From NCBI RefSeq assembly GCF_031551385.1, contig NZ_JAVBNS010000004.1, positions 1 to 64,000 of the forward strand: a stretch of 64,000 nucleotides of DNA. Reading direction: 5' to 3'. Every line of letters starts with the position of its first letter. The stretch's first letter is position 1. The notes below the pieces were generated by a model. That model did no database searches. It had not been told where the DNA came from and saw only the letters and a program-made list of their open reading frames with translations. The DNA comes from Anaerosporobacter sp031551385. Lineage in GTDB: Bacteria > Bacillota > Clostridia > Lachnospirales > Lachnospiraceae. Below are positions 45,130 through 53,337 of this stretch, in pieces. A program made the translations under genes and the position numbers.

Positions 45130-45444
45130 ATGGCAAATATTCTAACTGTAGATAGTTTTAATGAAAAGGTAAAAAAAGAAGGAGTTGCTATCGTAGATTT
45201 TTTTGCAACATGGTGTGGGCCATGCAAGATGTTGGCACCAGTGTTTGAAGAAGTAAGCAGCGAATTAAATGATAGAGCAGGATTTTATAAAGTAGATATC
45301 GACGAGAGCATGGAATTAGCAAGCGAATATAGAATCCAATCTGTACCAACAATGTTAGTATTCAAAGATGGAGAAGTAGTAGATAAGGTAGTTGGTTTTA
45401 CTTCGAAAGCAGCACTTAAAGAGAAGGTAGAATCACAATTATAG
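45130..45444 (+). CDS. trxA: Thioredoxin
   Basis: A 104-residue thioredoxin with the active site WCGPC near residues 28-32 and the cis-proline loop SVPTMLVF. It supplies electrons to reductases, perhaps including methionine sulfoxide reductase and peroxidases. Start at 45130 has GGAGG eight bases upstream. Single-gene unit with a strong terminator. Confidence 0.95.
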   Translation: MANILTVDSFNEKVKKEGVAIVDFFATWCGPCKMLAPVFEEVSSELNDRAGFYKVDIDESMELASEYRIQSVPTMLVFKDGEVVDKVVGFTSKAALKEKVESQL

Positions 45445-45446
45445 GT

Positions 45447-45479
45447 AAAAGCCGTGACTGTTTTAGAGTCACGGCTTTT
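45447..45479. terminator. Terminator after trxA
   Basis: Perfect 13-bp stem AAAAGCCGTGACT/AGTCACGGCTTTT, usable in both directions between convergent genes. Confidence 0.88.
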
Positions 45480-45529
45480 GTAGGATATTGTTAAATTAGA
45501 AGTTGTTGACTTCATGCTATACTTATACT

Positions 45530-46072
45530 TCAATTAATGTTCATATCTGTCTGGAGGTCGTAACGATTAACATTCAATCCGGATTCCTCCCCATGAATCG
45601 TGTCAATATACACACCTCCATTGGCGAGAATTGTTTTATTGCTTCCAATGTTTGTATCACGACAAACAATTCGCACGTTATCAAACCCGAATGCTTTTGC
45701 TTTCTGTAAGCCAAGCTGTAATTGCTCTTTTGCGTACCCTTTTCCACGTTCGCTTGGGCAAACTGAATAGCCTAAGTTTGAGGCAAATTCTATATCGTCA
45801 TCATCGTATTCAAGCTTGTGACGAAAAACAATGAAACCGACAATCTTACTGTCACTTTCACGAAACGCCATATACCAAGTTAATTTGTCGGACATATTTT
45901 CGCAAAACTGAAGCCAGTCAAGTACATTGTCGTACTTTTCAAGATAATCCATACCTGGGATTCTGCTTGGGTCGTATGTAACCCTCTCGCGTTCAGCAGG
46001 AAACTCTGCTCTATAAGCTTCAATTTTCTGTGCATACTCAATAGATGGTTTAATCAACTTAATTTCACTCAT
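45530..46072 (-). CDS. GNAT-family acetyltransferase
   Basis: A 180-residue GNAT protein. The acetyl-CoA loop is VCPSERGKGYAKEQLQLGLQKA (R-G-K-G-Y-A) near 100-120, followed by VRIVCRDTNIGSNKTILANGG, where Asn positions an alpha-helix typical of the RimI-like branch. Acceptor unknown. First of a one-direction block of small genes; the leader carries the ACTAAATCAGA motif. Confidence 0.85.
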   Translation of the reverse strand: MSEIKLIKPSIEYAQKIEAYRAEFPAERERVTYDPSRIPGMDYLEKYDNVLDWLQFCENMSDKLTWYMAFRESDSKIVGFIVFRHKLEYDDDDIEFASNLGYSVCPSERGKGYAKEQLQLGLQKAKAFGFDNVRIVCRDTNIGSNKTILANGGVYIDTIHGEESGLNVNRYDLQTDMNIN

Positions 46073-46104
46073 TTTTTTACCTTCTTTCATGATTCATTAT
46101 GATG

Positions 46105-46115
46105 TCTGATTTAGT
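46105..46115 (-). repeat. ACTAAATCAGA leader motif (1 of 4)
   Basis: The minus-strand motif lies about 35 bp before the acetyltransferase start at 46072. The same 11 bases recur at 48235, 48966 (one change) and 49448. Confidence 0.5.
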
Positions 46116-46123
46116 CAGTAAAG

Positions 46124-47236
46124 TTATGTCTGCTGATGTAATACCCCAATAACTTGGCAGCTCTTACAGATTTCAATATAGGCATTGCCTTCCATGTCGT
46201 CTAATACGGTATCCCATTGGATTTGGGCAAGATATTTCATGGGTTTTCCACAATCAGGACAAAGCTTTATATCACAATCCTGAATCCAGAATGCGAATCC
46301 GCCAATAGAAGAACCACCCTCCCAATCGGCAGCATATCTCGGTGGAACAGGGATATCCCCTAGAATATAGGAATTGGAAGCAAGCTCTTCAATTCCCTTA
46401 TCCTTTAGATAATCTTCAGTGATAAAAGAATCATTCCCAGAGATGAGTTCACTTTCGCCATCTATTTTATATCTGCAAAAATCACCATCCGAATACTCAA
46501 AGCAATTTGGACAACACTTCACCTTGATAACACCGTCAATTTCGAGAAAATCCAAGCGGGGATCCCTGCCATCAATCTCCATGAGATTTACAATTCGGCA
46601 ACCACATTTAGAGCATTTTTCATCTGTTTTAACACCGATTTTTACAGGGCTGCAATTTTTCTCATCCAAAGTCCCTTTCACCATGGGATAACATTTTTTG
46701 AAATTTGTTTCAATAAATCTGTGACTGTTGTCGTATGACCAACCACCGTATGTAGCATAAAATGAGGGACTAACATACAGTTCTTTTCTCCAATTACGTG
46801 GATGCTTTTCCAGCTCTAAAAACGACTGGAATACTGTCTCACCGCCATGAACGGCAAGACATAGTAGCAGATGACCTGCAAGGCGTGAATTTAAGTTGTC
46901 CTGCATTATCATTTCTATCATCTCTGTAATTACATCAGCGGGAGCATCTTTATATAATTCGCAAGGGTAGAAGAGATTATTTTTGAAAGCAACTTCGGCT
47001 ATTTTTTGTGTATCAATATCTCTGTAATTAAGTAGCTTTTGGAACAAATCTCTTTCTTCATCTAACTTACCTTTTATTTCTATTTCATTGCATATTTGTT
47101 GTATTGATACATCCATTTCTTCCTGTGTTAATGCTAATATTCTGTTTCTTTCATTTTCTGTCCGACAAGAAATGCAAATTCCATCAAAATAGATTTCTCG
47201 CCCACATTGTTTACATTGCTGTGCTACTCGTTCCAT
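46124..47236 (-). CDS. Multi-zinc-ribbon protein of unknown function
   Basis: The 370-residue product opens with a CKQCGREIYFDGICISC zinc ribbon, has a helical middle section, a second Cys set CSKCGCR...CCPNC, and a final CPDCGKPMKYLAQIQWDT...CKSCQ set. The last part recalls the ends of DUF1963/YwqG-like proteins, but I cannot assign a family firmly. AAAGGAGG precedes the start. It is in the same block as the acetyltransferases. Confidence 0.6.
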   Translation of the reverse strand: MERVAQQCKQCGREIYFDGICISCRTENERNRILALTQEEMDVSIQQICNEIEIKGKLDEERDLFQKLLNYRDIDTQKIAEVAFKNNLFYPCELYKDAPADVITEMIEMIMQDNLNSRLAGHLLLCLAVHGGETVFQSFLELEKHPRNWRKELYVSPSFYATYGGWSYDNSHRFIETNFKKCYPMVKGTLDEKNCSPVKIGVKTDEKCSKCGCRIVNLMEIDGRDPRLDFLEIDGVIKVKCCPNCFEYSDGDFCRYKIDGESELISGNDSFITEDYLKDKGIEELASNSYILGDIPVPPRYAADWEGGSSIGGFAFWIQDCDIKLCPDCGKPMKYLAQIQWDTVLDDMEGNAYIEICKSCQVIGVLHQQT

Positions 47237-47249
47237 ATGGATACCTCCT

Positions 47250-47303
47250 TTACTTCATATAAGCCTCATTTTGAGAGGCTATATTTGTGCCTCTAATTAT
47301 GAG
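47250..47303 (-). pseudogene. Acetyltransferase 3' fragment
   Basis: Reads RGTNIASQNEAYMK then stop, closely matching RDTNIASQNVAVRNGM in the acetyltransferase at 48267. It overlaps the end of the glycosyltransferase relic in another frame, which points to recombination between neighbours. Confidence 0.55.
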
Positions 47304-48216
47304 ACGACTCAATACGAACAGCAGAAGCCATTCCACCATCACCATACGATGGATTTTGTATAAATTTTTTTGATGCCTCACTCAATTCATTATTGTTTGC
47401 TATGGAATGAACGATTTCATCTTCCCAGCCATTTAGCCTCAAAATTGATATTGATTCGATACCCAATAATGCCTCTGCGATATGCGTGTGATAACTATTG
47501 ATATGTTTTTCAATTATGAAACGCATTAGTTCCAGCCGTTTATTCATACTTTTGACATTAGCTGAAACAGGATTTGTACGGTAATTAATCAATGGCTTTT
47601 AAATAATTCCAATATATGCTTCGGGCATAGTTTCTAACATACTTAAAAAGAAATCCCAATCTTCAAAACCAGAACGCATGGTTTCATCATACCCCCCACA
47701 TCGTTCAAATGCTTCTCGTCGAAGAATATGCGTTGCTGGACAACAATTACGAGATAGGAATGGTAATAAGTTCCCACCAGTAGGGCAGACAATAGCATCT
47801 AAAATTCCAAAGGTATGCATCCAAGATGAAGCCGCAACCATCAAGGGATTATCACGAAGCAATCTGCTTACATGCTCTATATAAGTTGGTTCAAGTTTAT
47901 CATCGCCATCAAGAACTAAAACGATGGAAGCTTTAGCCTTTTTAATTCCGATATTTCTTGCAGATGAAACACCTCCATTTTTTTTATAATGGATAGTCAC
48001 TGGAATAGGTAGACTAGAATTATTTTCAATACTTTTTAAAACATTAATTGAACATTCATCCGTAGAACCATCATCTACAATAATAATTCTATTTGGTAAT
48101 AATGTTTGATTACATAAAGATTCAACAGCTTCTAAAATCATATCTTGTTGATTAAAACTCGTTATAACAGCTTCAACATCGGTATCAATGTTATATATAT
48201 TATCGTTATTATTCAT
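47293..48216 (-). pseudogene. Family 2 glycosyltransferase, interrupted by an in-frame stop
   Basis: Residues 1-205 show a GT-A fold glycosyltransferase: VEAVITSFNQQDMILEAVESL, IIIVDDGSTDE, GGVSSARNIGIKKAK, VLVLDGDDKL (the DxD site) and GFEDWDFFL. A single TAA at 47599-47601 splits AYIGII from KPLINYRTNPVSANVKSMNKRLELM, which continues in the same frame for about 100 codons. A GAA to TAA change would explain it. The catalytic core is left intact, but the C-terminal helices would be lost. Start at 48216 has GGAGG eight bases upstream. Confidence 0.8.
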
Positions 48217-48234
48217 ATTGTAAGCCTCCACAAT

Positions 48235-48245
48235 TCTGATTTAGT
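48235..48245 (-). repeat. ACTAAATCAGA leader motif (2 of 4)
   Basis: In front of the glycosyltransferase start. Confidence 0.5.
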
Positions 48246-48266
48246 AATTTATATCCAAACTTCTCT

Positions 48267-48959
48267 TCATACAGATTCACCCCAGTCATACTCGCCGTCC
48301 AAATTTAGTTTTCCATTAAACTCGGCAGCCCGTTCTTCAAGTGTTTCATGTCTAAATGGTTTAACTACTTTTACATCTAATACGTCATCAATTGCAATAC
48401 TTGCTCGTTCTACAGAATACAGAAAGAACTCCATATCTACAGACCTAAAATTCTTAGTATCTTTATCAATAATCTTCATACCATTTCGAACAGCAACATT
48501 TTGTGAGGCTATATTTGTGTCTCTAACAATAGAATAAACGCTACTTGCATTAAGAACCGAGAAAGCGTATTCTCTACAAGCAATTGCTGCTTCTGTTGCA
48601 TAACCTTTGTGCCAATACGCTTTTTGAAACAAATATCCTATTTCCAAGACTTCTCTTTCTCGCCAGCCTTGTATAGTCAAGCCACATTGACCAATCATTA
48701 CATTTGCTTCTTTTAATACAACAGCCCAAAGTCCAAAACCATACTCTGCGTATCTTTTAAGATGTCTGTTAAGCCAACTTTGTGCTTCTTCATGGCTGAA
48801 TGCACTTTCATAAGTAGCACGCATTACGTCCTCATCACATAATATTCTACACAATGCTTCATAATCGGATTGCACCATTTCTCTAATTATAAGCCGTTCT
48901 GTTTCTATTAAAACTTTTCCGTTTTCTATAATTTTCACTGGCAATTGTAATACCTCCAT
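48267..48959 (-). CDS. RimJ/RimL-type GNAT acetyltransferase
   Basis: A 230-residue GNAT protein with ETERLIIREMVQSDYEAL at the start, the acetyl-CoA loop YLFQKAYWHKGYATEAAIACREYAF (H-K-G-Y-A-T) and VRDTNIASQNVAVRNGM, all typical of the RimJ/RimL branch that acetylates protein N-termini or antibiotics. ATG at 48959 lies too near the GGAGG; TTG at 48944 is better spaced and may be the true start. Confidence 0.85.
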   Translation of the reverse strand: MEVLQLPVKIIENGKVLIETERLIIREMVQSDYEALCRILCDEDVMRATYESAFSHEEAQSWLNRHLKRYAEYGFGLWAVVLKEANVMIGQCGLTIQGWREREVLEIGYLFQKAYWHKGYATEAAIACREYAFSVLNASSVYSIVRDTNIASQNVAVRNGMKIIDKDTKNFRSVDMEFFLYSVERASIAIDDVLDVKVVKPFRHETLEERAAEFNGKLNLDGEYDWGESV

Positions 48960-48965
48960 ATAAAT

Positions 48966-48976
48966 TCTGATTTGGT
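48966..48976 (-). repeat. ACCAAATCAGA leader motif (3 of 4)
   Basis: One base different from the other three; in front of the RimJ/RimL-type gene. Confidence 0.45.
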
Positions 48977-49003
48977 AAAATCAACTATTGTACTAGATTT
49001 CTA

Positions 49004-49423
49004 TTAAACTTTTTTAATTCTTTTAATCATGCCGTACCCTGTATATCCCATTGGTATTTTTTCGAAACCACATTTTTCATAAAAGGCTTCTTTACCATTC
49101 ATTGATACTAGATTTATACTACTAGTTTGTCCTTCTTTCGTTCGACTTTCAACTTCTGATGTTATTGCATCTATGATTTTTTTACCAATACCATTTTTCT
49201 GATATTCTAAACGTACAACTACATCAACTATCAAATAATAGATTCCATCGCCTATAACTCTAGCCATACCAACAACTTCATTATGAATCATTGCTTTTTT
49301 AACAATAGTACTACGTTGTATTGCATCTTCTACTAGGTTTGCTTCTTTAACATCCCAACCGATAGATTTTCTTAACTTGTTATATTCATCAACTTTTAAA
49401 TCGTCTCTTAATTCAATTATCAT
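49004..49423 (-). CDS. GNAT-family acetyltransferase
   Basis: A 139-residue GNAT protein with VVRLEYQKNGIGKKIIDAITSEV (Q-K-N-G-I-G-K acetyl-CoA loop) and the final YEKCGFEKIPMGYTGYGM typical of small acetyltransferases. Acceptor unknown. GGAAGG precedes the start. Confidence 0.85.
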   Translation of the reverse strand: MIIELRDDLKVDEYNKLRKSIGWDVKEANLVEDAIQRSTIVKKAMIHNEVVGMARVIGDGIYYLIVDVVVRLEYQKNGIGKKIIDAITSEVESRTKEGQTSSINLVSMNGKEAFYEKCGFEKIPMGYTGYGMIKRIKKV

Positions 49424-49447
49424 TTCAAATCAATCCTTCCTTTAACT

Positions 49448-49458
49448 TCTGATTTAGT
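49448..49458 (-). repeat. ACTAAATCAGA leader motif (4 of 4)
   Basis: Directly preceded on the minus strand by TATAATTT, so the motif may sit at a transcription start. Confidence 0.5.
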
Positions 49459-49680
49459 AAATTATATCACAGATAAATGCGTAAGGGTTCAGCAAAAGTT
49501 CTGCAACCACCTTATTCATAGATTTTCTTTAGAATTTCTTAAGAAAACACACCATTTCATATTTAGATTTTCTAGTTATTATTACATATGTAAGAAGCAA
49601 GGAGTAAAAAAACTCTTTTAAGATTCAAATATCAAAAGATAAAGTTACTTACAAAACCTAAAAATAGTTATTTATTCGCC

Positions 49681-50042
49681 AATTAACAGTACTTGTGTAC
49701 CAACAAAGTAGCAAAGCAAAACTTAGTAACTTACACTTGCTTATTCGCTGCGGTATGAAAACAAAGAGTAAAGAACACTCTTAAGAAACGATAGCGAAAT
49801 ACCATAGTACTTCTTAGTGTGTACATGAATAACCTAAGAAGGCGAGGCATGGACGCCGAGCCAGCCTGAGCTGAGGCAGGATGCCGAATCGAAGGCGGTT
49901 CTGCAAAACTGCGATACCTACTCGTACACACGTAGAAGCACTAAGGTATGTAGCGTGTTTCGTGTTATCATACCGCAGCGAAGAAGCATAGAAAACCTAA
50001 AAAGTTTTGCTTCTAAAATATAGTACACAAGTACGTCAATTA
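49681..50042. mobile_element. 362-bp near-palindromic element
   Basis: Successive blocks pair from the ends inward: 49681-49700 with 50024-50042 (GTACTTGTGTAC core), 49715-49724 with 50003-50012 (AGCAAAACTT), 49744-49758 with 49968-49982 (TTCGCTGCGGTATGA), and around 49791-49826 with 49924-49950 (22 of 26). The centre is G+C-rich with small hairpins. No protein is encoded. It fits a MITE or a large structured RNA. Flanking 49459-49680 shows nothing else. Confidence 0.65.
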
Positions 50043-50069
50043 ATCTAAACCATGGAGGTGAGAAAACTA

Positions 50070-50108
50070 TGTTTCATGCAATTATATTTAGGAAGGTTCT
50101 TGTATAAT
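50070..50108 (+). CDS. Possible 12-codon leader peptide
   Basis: The tiny frame MFHAIIFRKVLV has a perfect GGAGGTGA ribosome site and sits 60 bp before the response regulator. It could be a leader peptide or the remnant of a lost gene. Confidence 0.3.
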
Positions 50109-50169
50109 GAGGCATGCTGTACTAACATATAAGAAAGGATAGTTGTATGGAAGGAGCAAGAGAAGAGGC

Positions 50170-50865
50170 ATGTATCAGATATTAGTGGTGGAAGACGATA
50201 AAGAGATATTAGAGGGAATCAGTATATACCTAAGAAATCAAGGGTATCAAGTATTTGGAGCATCGAACGGAGTAGAAGGATTAGAAGTAATTGAGAAAGA
50301 AACAATACATCTAGCAATTGTAGATATCATGATGCCAAAGATGAATGGAATCACAATGACAATGAAACTAAGAGAGAAGTTTGATTTCCCAGTAATTATG
50401 TTATCAGCAAAATCGGAAGATATGGATAAGATAACGGGACTAAACATAGGGGCAGATGATTATGTGACAAAACCAGTTGTACCGATGGACCTACTGGCGA
50501 GAGTGAATTCGCAGTTAAGAAGATATGCAAAATATCTTAAAGTAGTGGAGGAAGCTCCGAAAAGTAATGTATATACAATCGGAGGACTTGAGTTAGATGA
50601 GGATATGGTGGAAGTAAGAGTTGACGGAAATATCGTCAAGTTGACACCACTTGAATTTAAGATTGTGCAACTATTAATAAAAAGCCCTGGGAGAGTTTTT
50701 TCACCAGAAGAAATATATGAAAGAGTGTGGAACGAGAAAGCAATCACAACCGATACCATTATGGTTCATATAAGAAAGATTCGTGAAAAAATAGAGATAA
50801 ACCCAAGGGAACCGAAATATTTAAAGGTGGTGTGGGGAATTGGATACAAAATCGAAAAGCAGTAA
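50170..50865 (+). CDS. OmpR-family response regulator
   Basis: The 231-residue product has a receiver domain (1-115; acidic pocket ED at 9-10, phospho-acceptor D52 in VDIMMPKMNG, K near 102 in VTKPV) and an OmpR/PhoB winged-helix domain (about 135-231, LTPLEFKIVQLLIKSPGRVFS...TTDTIMVHIRKIREKI). Start at 50170; upstream in-frame TTG gives only extra residues. It overlaps the kinase gene by 26 bases. Confidence 0.93.
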   Translation: MYQILVVEDDKEILEGISIYLRNQGYQVFGASNGVEGLEVIEKETIHLAIVDIMMPKMNGITMTMKLREKFDFPVIMLSAKSEDMDKITGLNIGADDYVTKPVVPMDLLARVNSQLRRYAKYLKVVEEAPKSNVYTIGGLELDEDMVEVRVDGNIVKLTPLEFKIVQLLIKSPGRVFSPEEIYERVWNEKAITTDTIMVHIRKIREKIEINPREPKYLKVVWGIGYKIEKQ

Positions 50866-53074
50866 AGTAATAGGAAGTATAATATTAACAGCAGTAATCA
50901 TTATATTTGCAGGAGTTATCGTGAATTCCTATGATTATTTTGAGAAAGTAGTAGAGCGAGAAACGAAGTATCCATATAAGCAAGAATGGTTTAGTGGACG
51001 TCTATCAGAGTATGCCTATTCTCTCTATGTCGATGTGGCAGAAGAGAGAGCAGGTAAGGAACTGCAACCTTCGGAAGTCTATCTAGGTGTTAAGTCTAAG
51101 GAAGTTACAATAGATAGTGATGTTAAGATAGTGGAAGATCGTGAAGATGACTATATAGAAGATGTAGAGGAAACGACAGCGATAGCAGAATCGTATACCT
51201 ATGAATATAATGATTATAGAGGATATTCCATTGAAGAGATAGCATATGAATTTAATAGTCAGATGGATGATATATCTGATGCAATTGTCAAATATAACCA
51301 TAACCTAAAATACCAAGTTATTGATAACAAATCGGGTAAAGAAATTACTTCGTATGATTGGACATTTAGCGAAAAGACAAAGGCTGAATACGATACCTAT
51401 GTAACAATCGTTTTTGATGAAGACGGGAACGTTACGATAAAAGACGGCTTTGCAATGGATGAAGATGGAGTAACGGAACAGATTGATTATTTCAGACAAA
51501 GATTTAGAGACAATTATGGTAGTAAAGCATTAATAAGTCAGATTAATGATGTAACATTTCATTTTGCAGTACCAAAAGAATTGCAACGATATGATCATAT
51601 CTATTATATGAGCGGGAAGGAGCAAGGAGCATTTCGAATCTATGAGAATAGTGGATTCCTAATTATGTTGGCAGGAATAGTAGGTATCATTATGTTACTG
51701 ACATTCGTATTGTCTAGCAAGAAACTTTGCAAATTAGGAACAGGAATGTTATCCAAGGTGCCATGTGAAGTAGCCTCGTTCTTAGCGATTGCAGATATTA
51801 CACTGATATTCTATATGTGTCAAATCATTCATGCTACGTATACAGGGCATTTAGCGAAAGAGTTTGTGCAACTAGGAATTACAGATAAAATTGTACCAAT
51901 TCTTAATATTGGATTATGGATTGGAATTCTTGGAACAATAGCCATTTTGACATTAGCAATAAAGCAGTTATTTGTAAAAGGATTAAAGCGTTACTGTATA
52001 GAAAATGTACTTGTAATTCGTATGATTAGCTGGTGTATTCGAAAGTTTAAGAATTTTATTAGCAAGATAACAGCAATTGATGTTAACGACACAGCAAACA
52101 AATATCTGGTTAAGATATTGTCGGTTAACTTTATTATTGTTACAGCGCTATGTCTTATGTGGTTTTTTGGAGTTTTTGTTTTAGTGATATATACAATCTT
52201 ACTATTCTTCTTCTTGCAAAAGAGAGTGAATGCATTGAGAGAGAACTATGACAGTATTGTTACTATTACAGATTCTTTAGCAAAAGGAAATCTGAATGTA
52301 ACAGAGTCAAGAGATTTAGGAGTATTTGAGCCAATAAAAGAGAATTTAACAAAAATTCAAGGTGGATTTAAGAAAGCGGTTGAAGAAGAAGTAAAGAGCC
52401 AGAATATGAAGACGGAACTAATAACGAATGTATCGCATGATTTAAAAACACCACTAACAGCAATTATCACATATATCGATTTACTCAAGAATGAGGAAAT
52501 TAACGAGGAAGAGAGAAAATCATATATTGAAACATTGGATAAGAAATCACAACGATTAAAGCAATTAATTGAAGATTTGTTTGAAGTCAGCAAAGCAAAC
52601 AGTGGAAACATGGAAGTGGAACTAGCAACCGTAGATGTTCTTTCCTTGATAAAGCAAGTTGAGTATGAGTTAGCTGAGAAGTTAGAAGAAGCAGGAATTG
52701 AAATTAACATTCGTTCTAATGAAGAAAAGGTAATGCTAGAATTAGATGGACAGAAGAGCTATCGAGTATTTGAAAACTTATTTGTAAATATAATTAAGTA
52801 TGCGATGCCAAATCGAAAAGCTTACGTTGATGTTATCGTAAGTGAATCAATAACACAAATCGAAGTAAAGAATATGTCAAAAGAAGAACTTGACTTTGAT
52901 ATAAGCGAGATTACAGAGCGATTTGTACGAGGTGATAAATCAAGAAATTCAGAAGGTGCAGGACTTGGTCTTGCAATTGTGAAGAGTTTGGTTGAACTTC
53001 AAGGTGGAAGATTTGAGATTGTTACAGACGGAGATTTATTCAAAGCGATTATTACGTTTGGTAGAGATGAATAA
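50840..53074 (+). CDS. Membrane sensor histidine kinase
   Basis: A 744-residue kinase starting with TTG inside the regulator gene. One membrane helix at about 10-30, a large extracytoplasmic domain to about 270, and further helices near 275-295, 315-335, 350-375 and 430-455. Then a HAMP-like segment, the H-box NVSHDLKTPLTAII (H533), and an ATPase domain with FVNIIKYAMPN (N-box) and GAGLGLAIVKSL (G2). The usual DxG G1 motif appears as NMS, which I have seen in related clostridial kinases. Ligand unknown. Confidence 0.92.
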   Translation: MDTKSKSSKVIGSIILTAVIIIFAGVIVNSYDYFEKVVERETKYPYKQEWFSGRLSEYAYSLYVDVAEERAGKELQPSEVYLGVKSKEVTIDSDVKIVEDREDDYIEDVEETTAIAESYTYEYNDYRGYSIEEIAYEFNSQMDDISDAIVKYNHNLKYQVIDNKSGKEITSYDWTFSEKTKAEYDTYVTIVFDEDGNVTIKDGFAMDEDGVTEQIDYFRQRFRDNYGSKALISQINDVTFHFAVPKELQRYDHIYYMSGKEQGAFRIYENSGFLIMLAGIVGIIMLLTFVLSSKKLCKLGTGMLSKVPCEVASFLAIADITLIFYMCQIIHATYTGHLAKEFVQLGITDKIVPILNIGLWIGILGTIAILTLAIKQLFVKGLKRYCIENVLVIRMISWCIRKFKNFISKITAIDVNDTANKYLVKILSVNFIIVTALCLMWFFGVFVLVIYTILLFFFLQKRVNALRENYDSIVTITDSLAKGNLNVTESRDLGVFEPIKENLTKIQGGFKKAVEEEVKSQNMKTELITNVSHDLKTPLTAIITYIDLLKNEEINEEERKSYIETLDKKSQRLKQLIEDLFEVSKANSGNMEVELATVDVLSLIKQVEYELAEKLEEAGIEINIRSNEEKVMLELDGQKSYRVFENLFVNIIKYAMPNRKAYVDVIVSESITQIEVKNMSKEELDFDISEITERFVRGDKSRNSEGAGLGLAIVKSLVELQGGRFEIVTDGDLFKAIITFGRDE

Positions 53075-53225
53075 TCTAGCATATGAACAGCTCTTAGAGA
53101 AATACAATAATGCATTATCGGATGTGCTAGATCAGGAAATATATATCAGAGAACTCCGAGAAGATGTAGATCTGTGGTGTGGATATGCCAAATATCTGGA
53201 AGGATTGCTTAATAGTAGAGAGTAA
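53067..53225 (+). CDS. Small coiled-coil protein coupled to kinase gene
   Basis: A 52-residue acidic helical frame (MNNLAYEQLLEKYNNALSD ... EGLLNSRE) starting inside the kinase's last codons with a GGTAGAG site and followed by a terminator-like hairpin. No family recognised. Overlap and helical character suggest a real third gene of the operon. Confidence 0.5.
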   Translation: MNNLAYEQLLEKYNNALSDVLDQEIYIRELREDVDLWCGYAKYLEGLLNSRE

Positions 53226-53233
53226 AATAGTAG

Positions 53234-53277
53234 AATATGCCGTAAATATTAGTCCATGCTAATATTTACGGCATATT
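53234..53277. terminator. Long hairpin after two-component operon
   Basis: Perfect 19-bp arms 53234-53252 and 53259-53277 around TCCATG, between convergent operons; short T-run. Confidence 0.75.
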
Positions 53278-53337
53278 TGTAATTAGTGTTATTGTTCACA
53301 CAAAACATTTACAGCAACAGATTGAATCGTTTTCAAA

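Noticed and set aside
46072..49470. Integron cassette array
   Set aside because: Shared leader motif exists, but no GTTRRRY/RYYYAAC core sites or integrase were found; kept only as a cassette-like finding.
49731..49931. 66-codon minus-strand frame
   Set aside because: Falls inside the 362-bp palindrome; composition follows the repeat.
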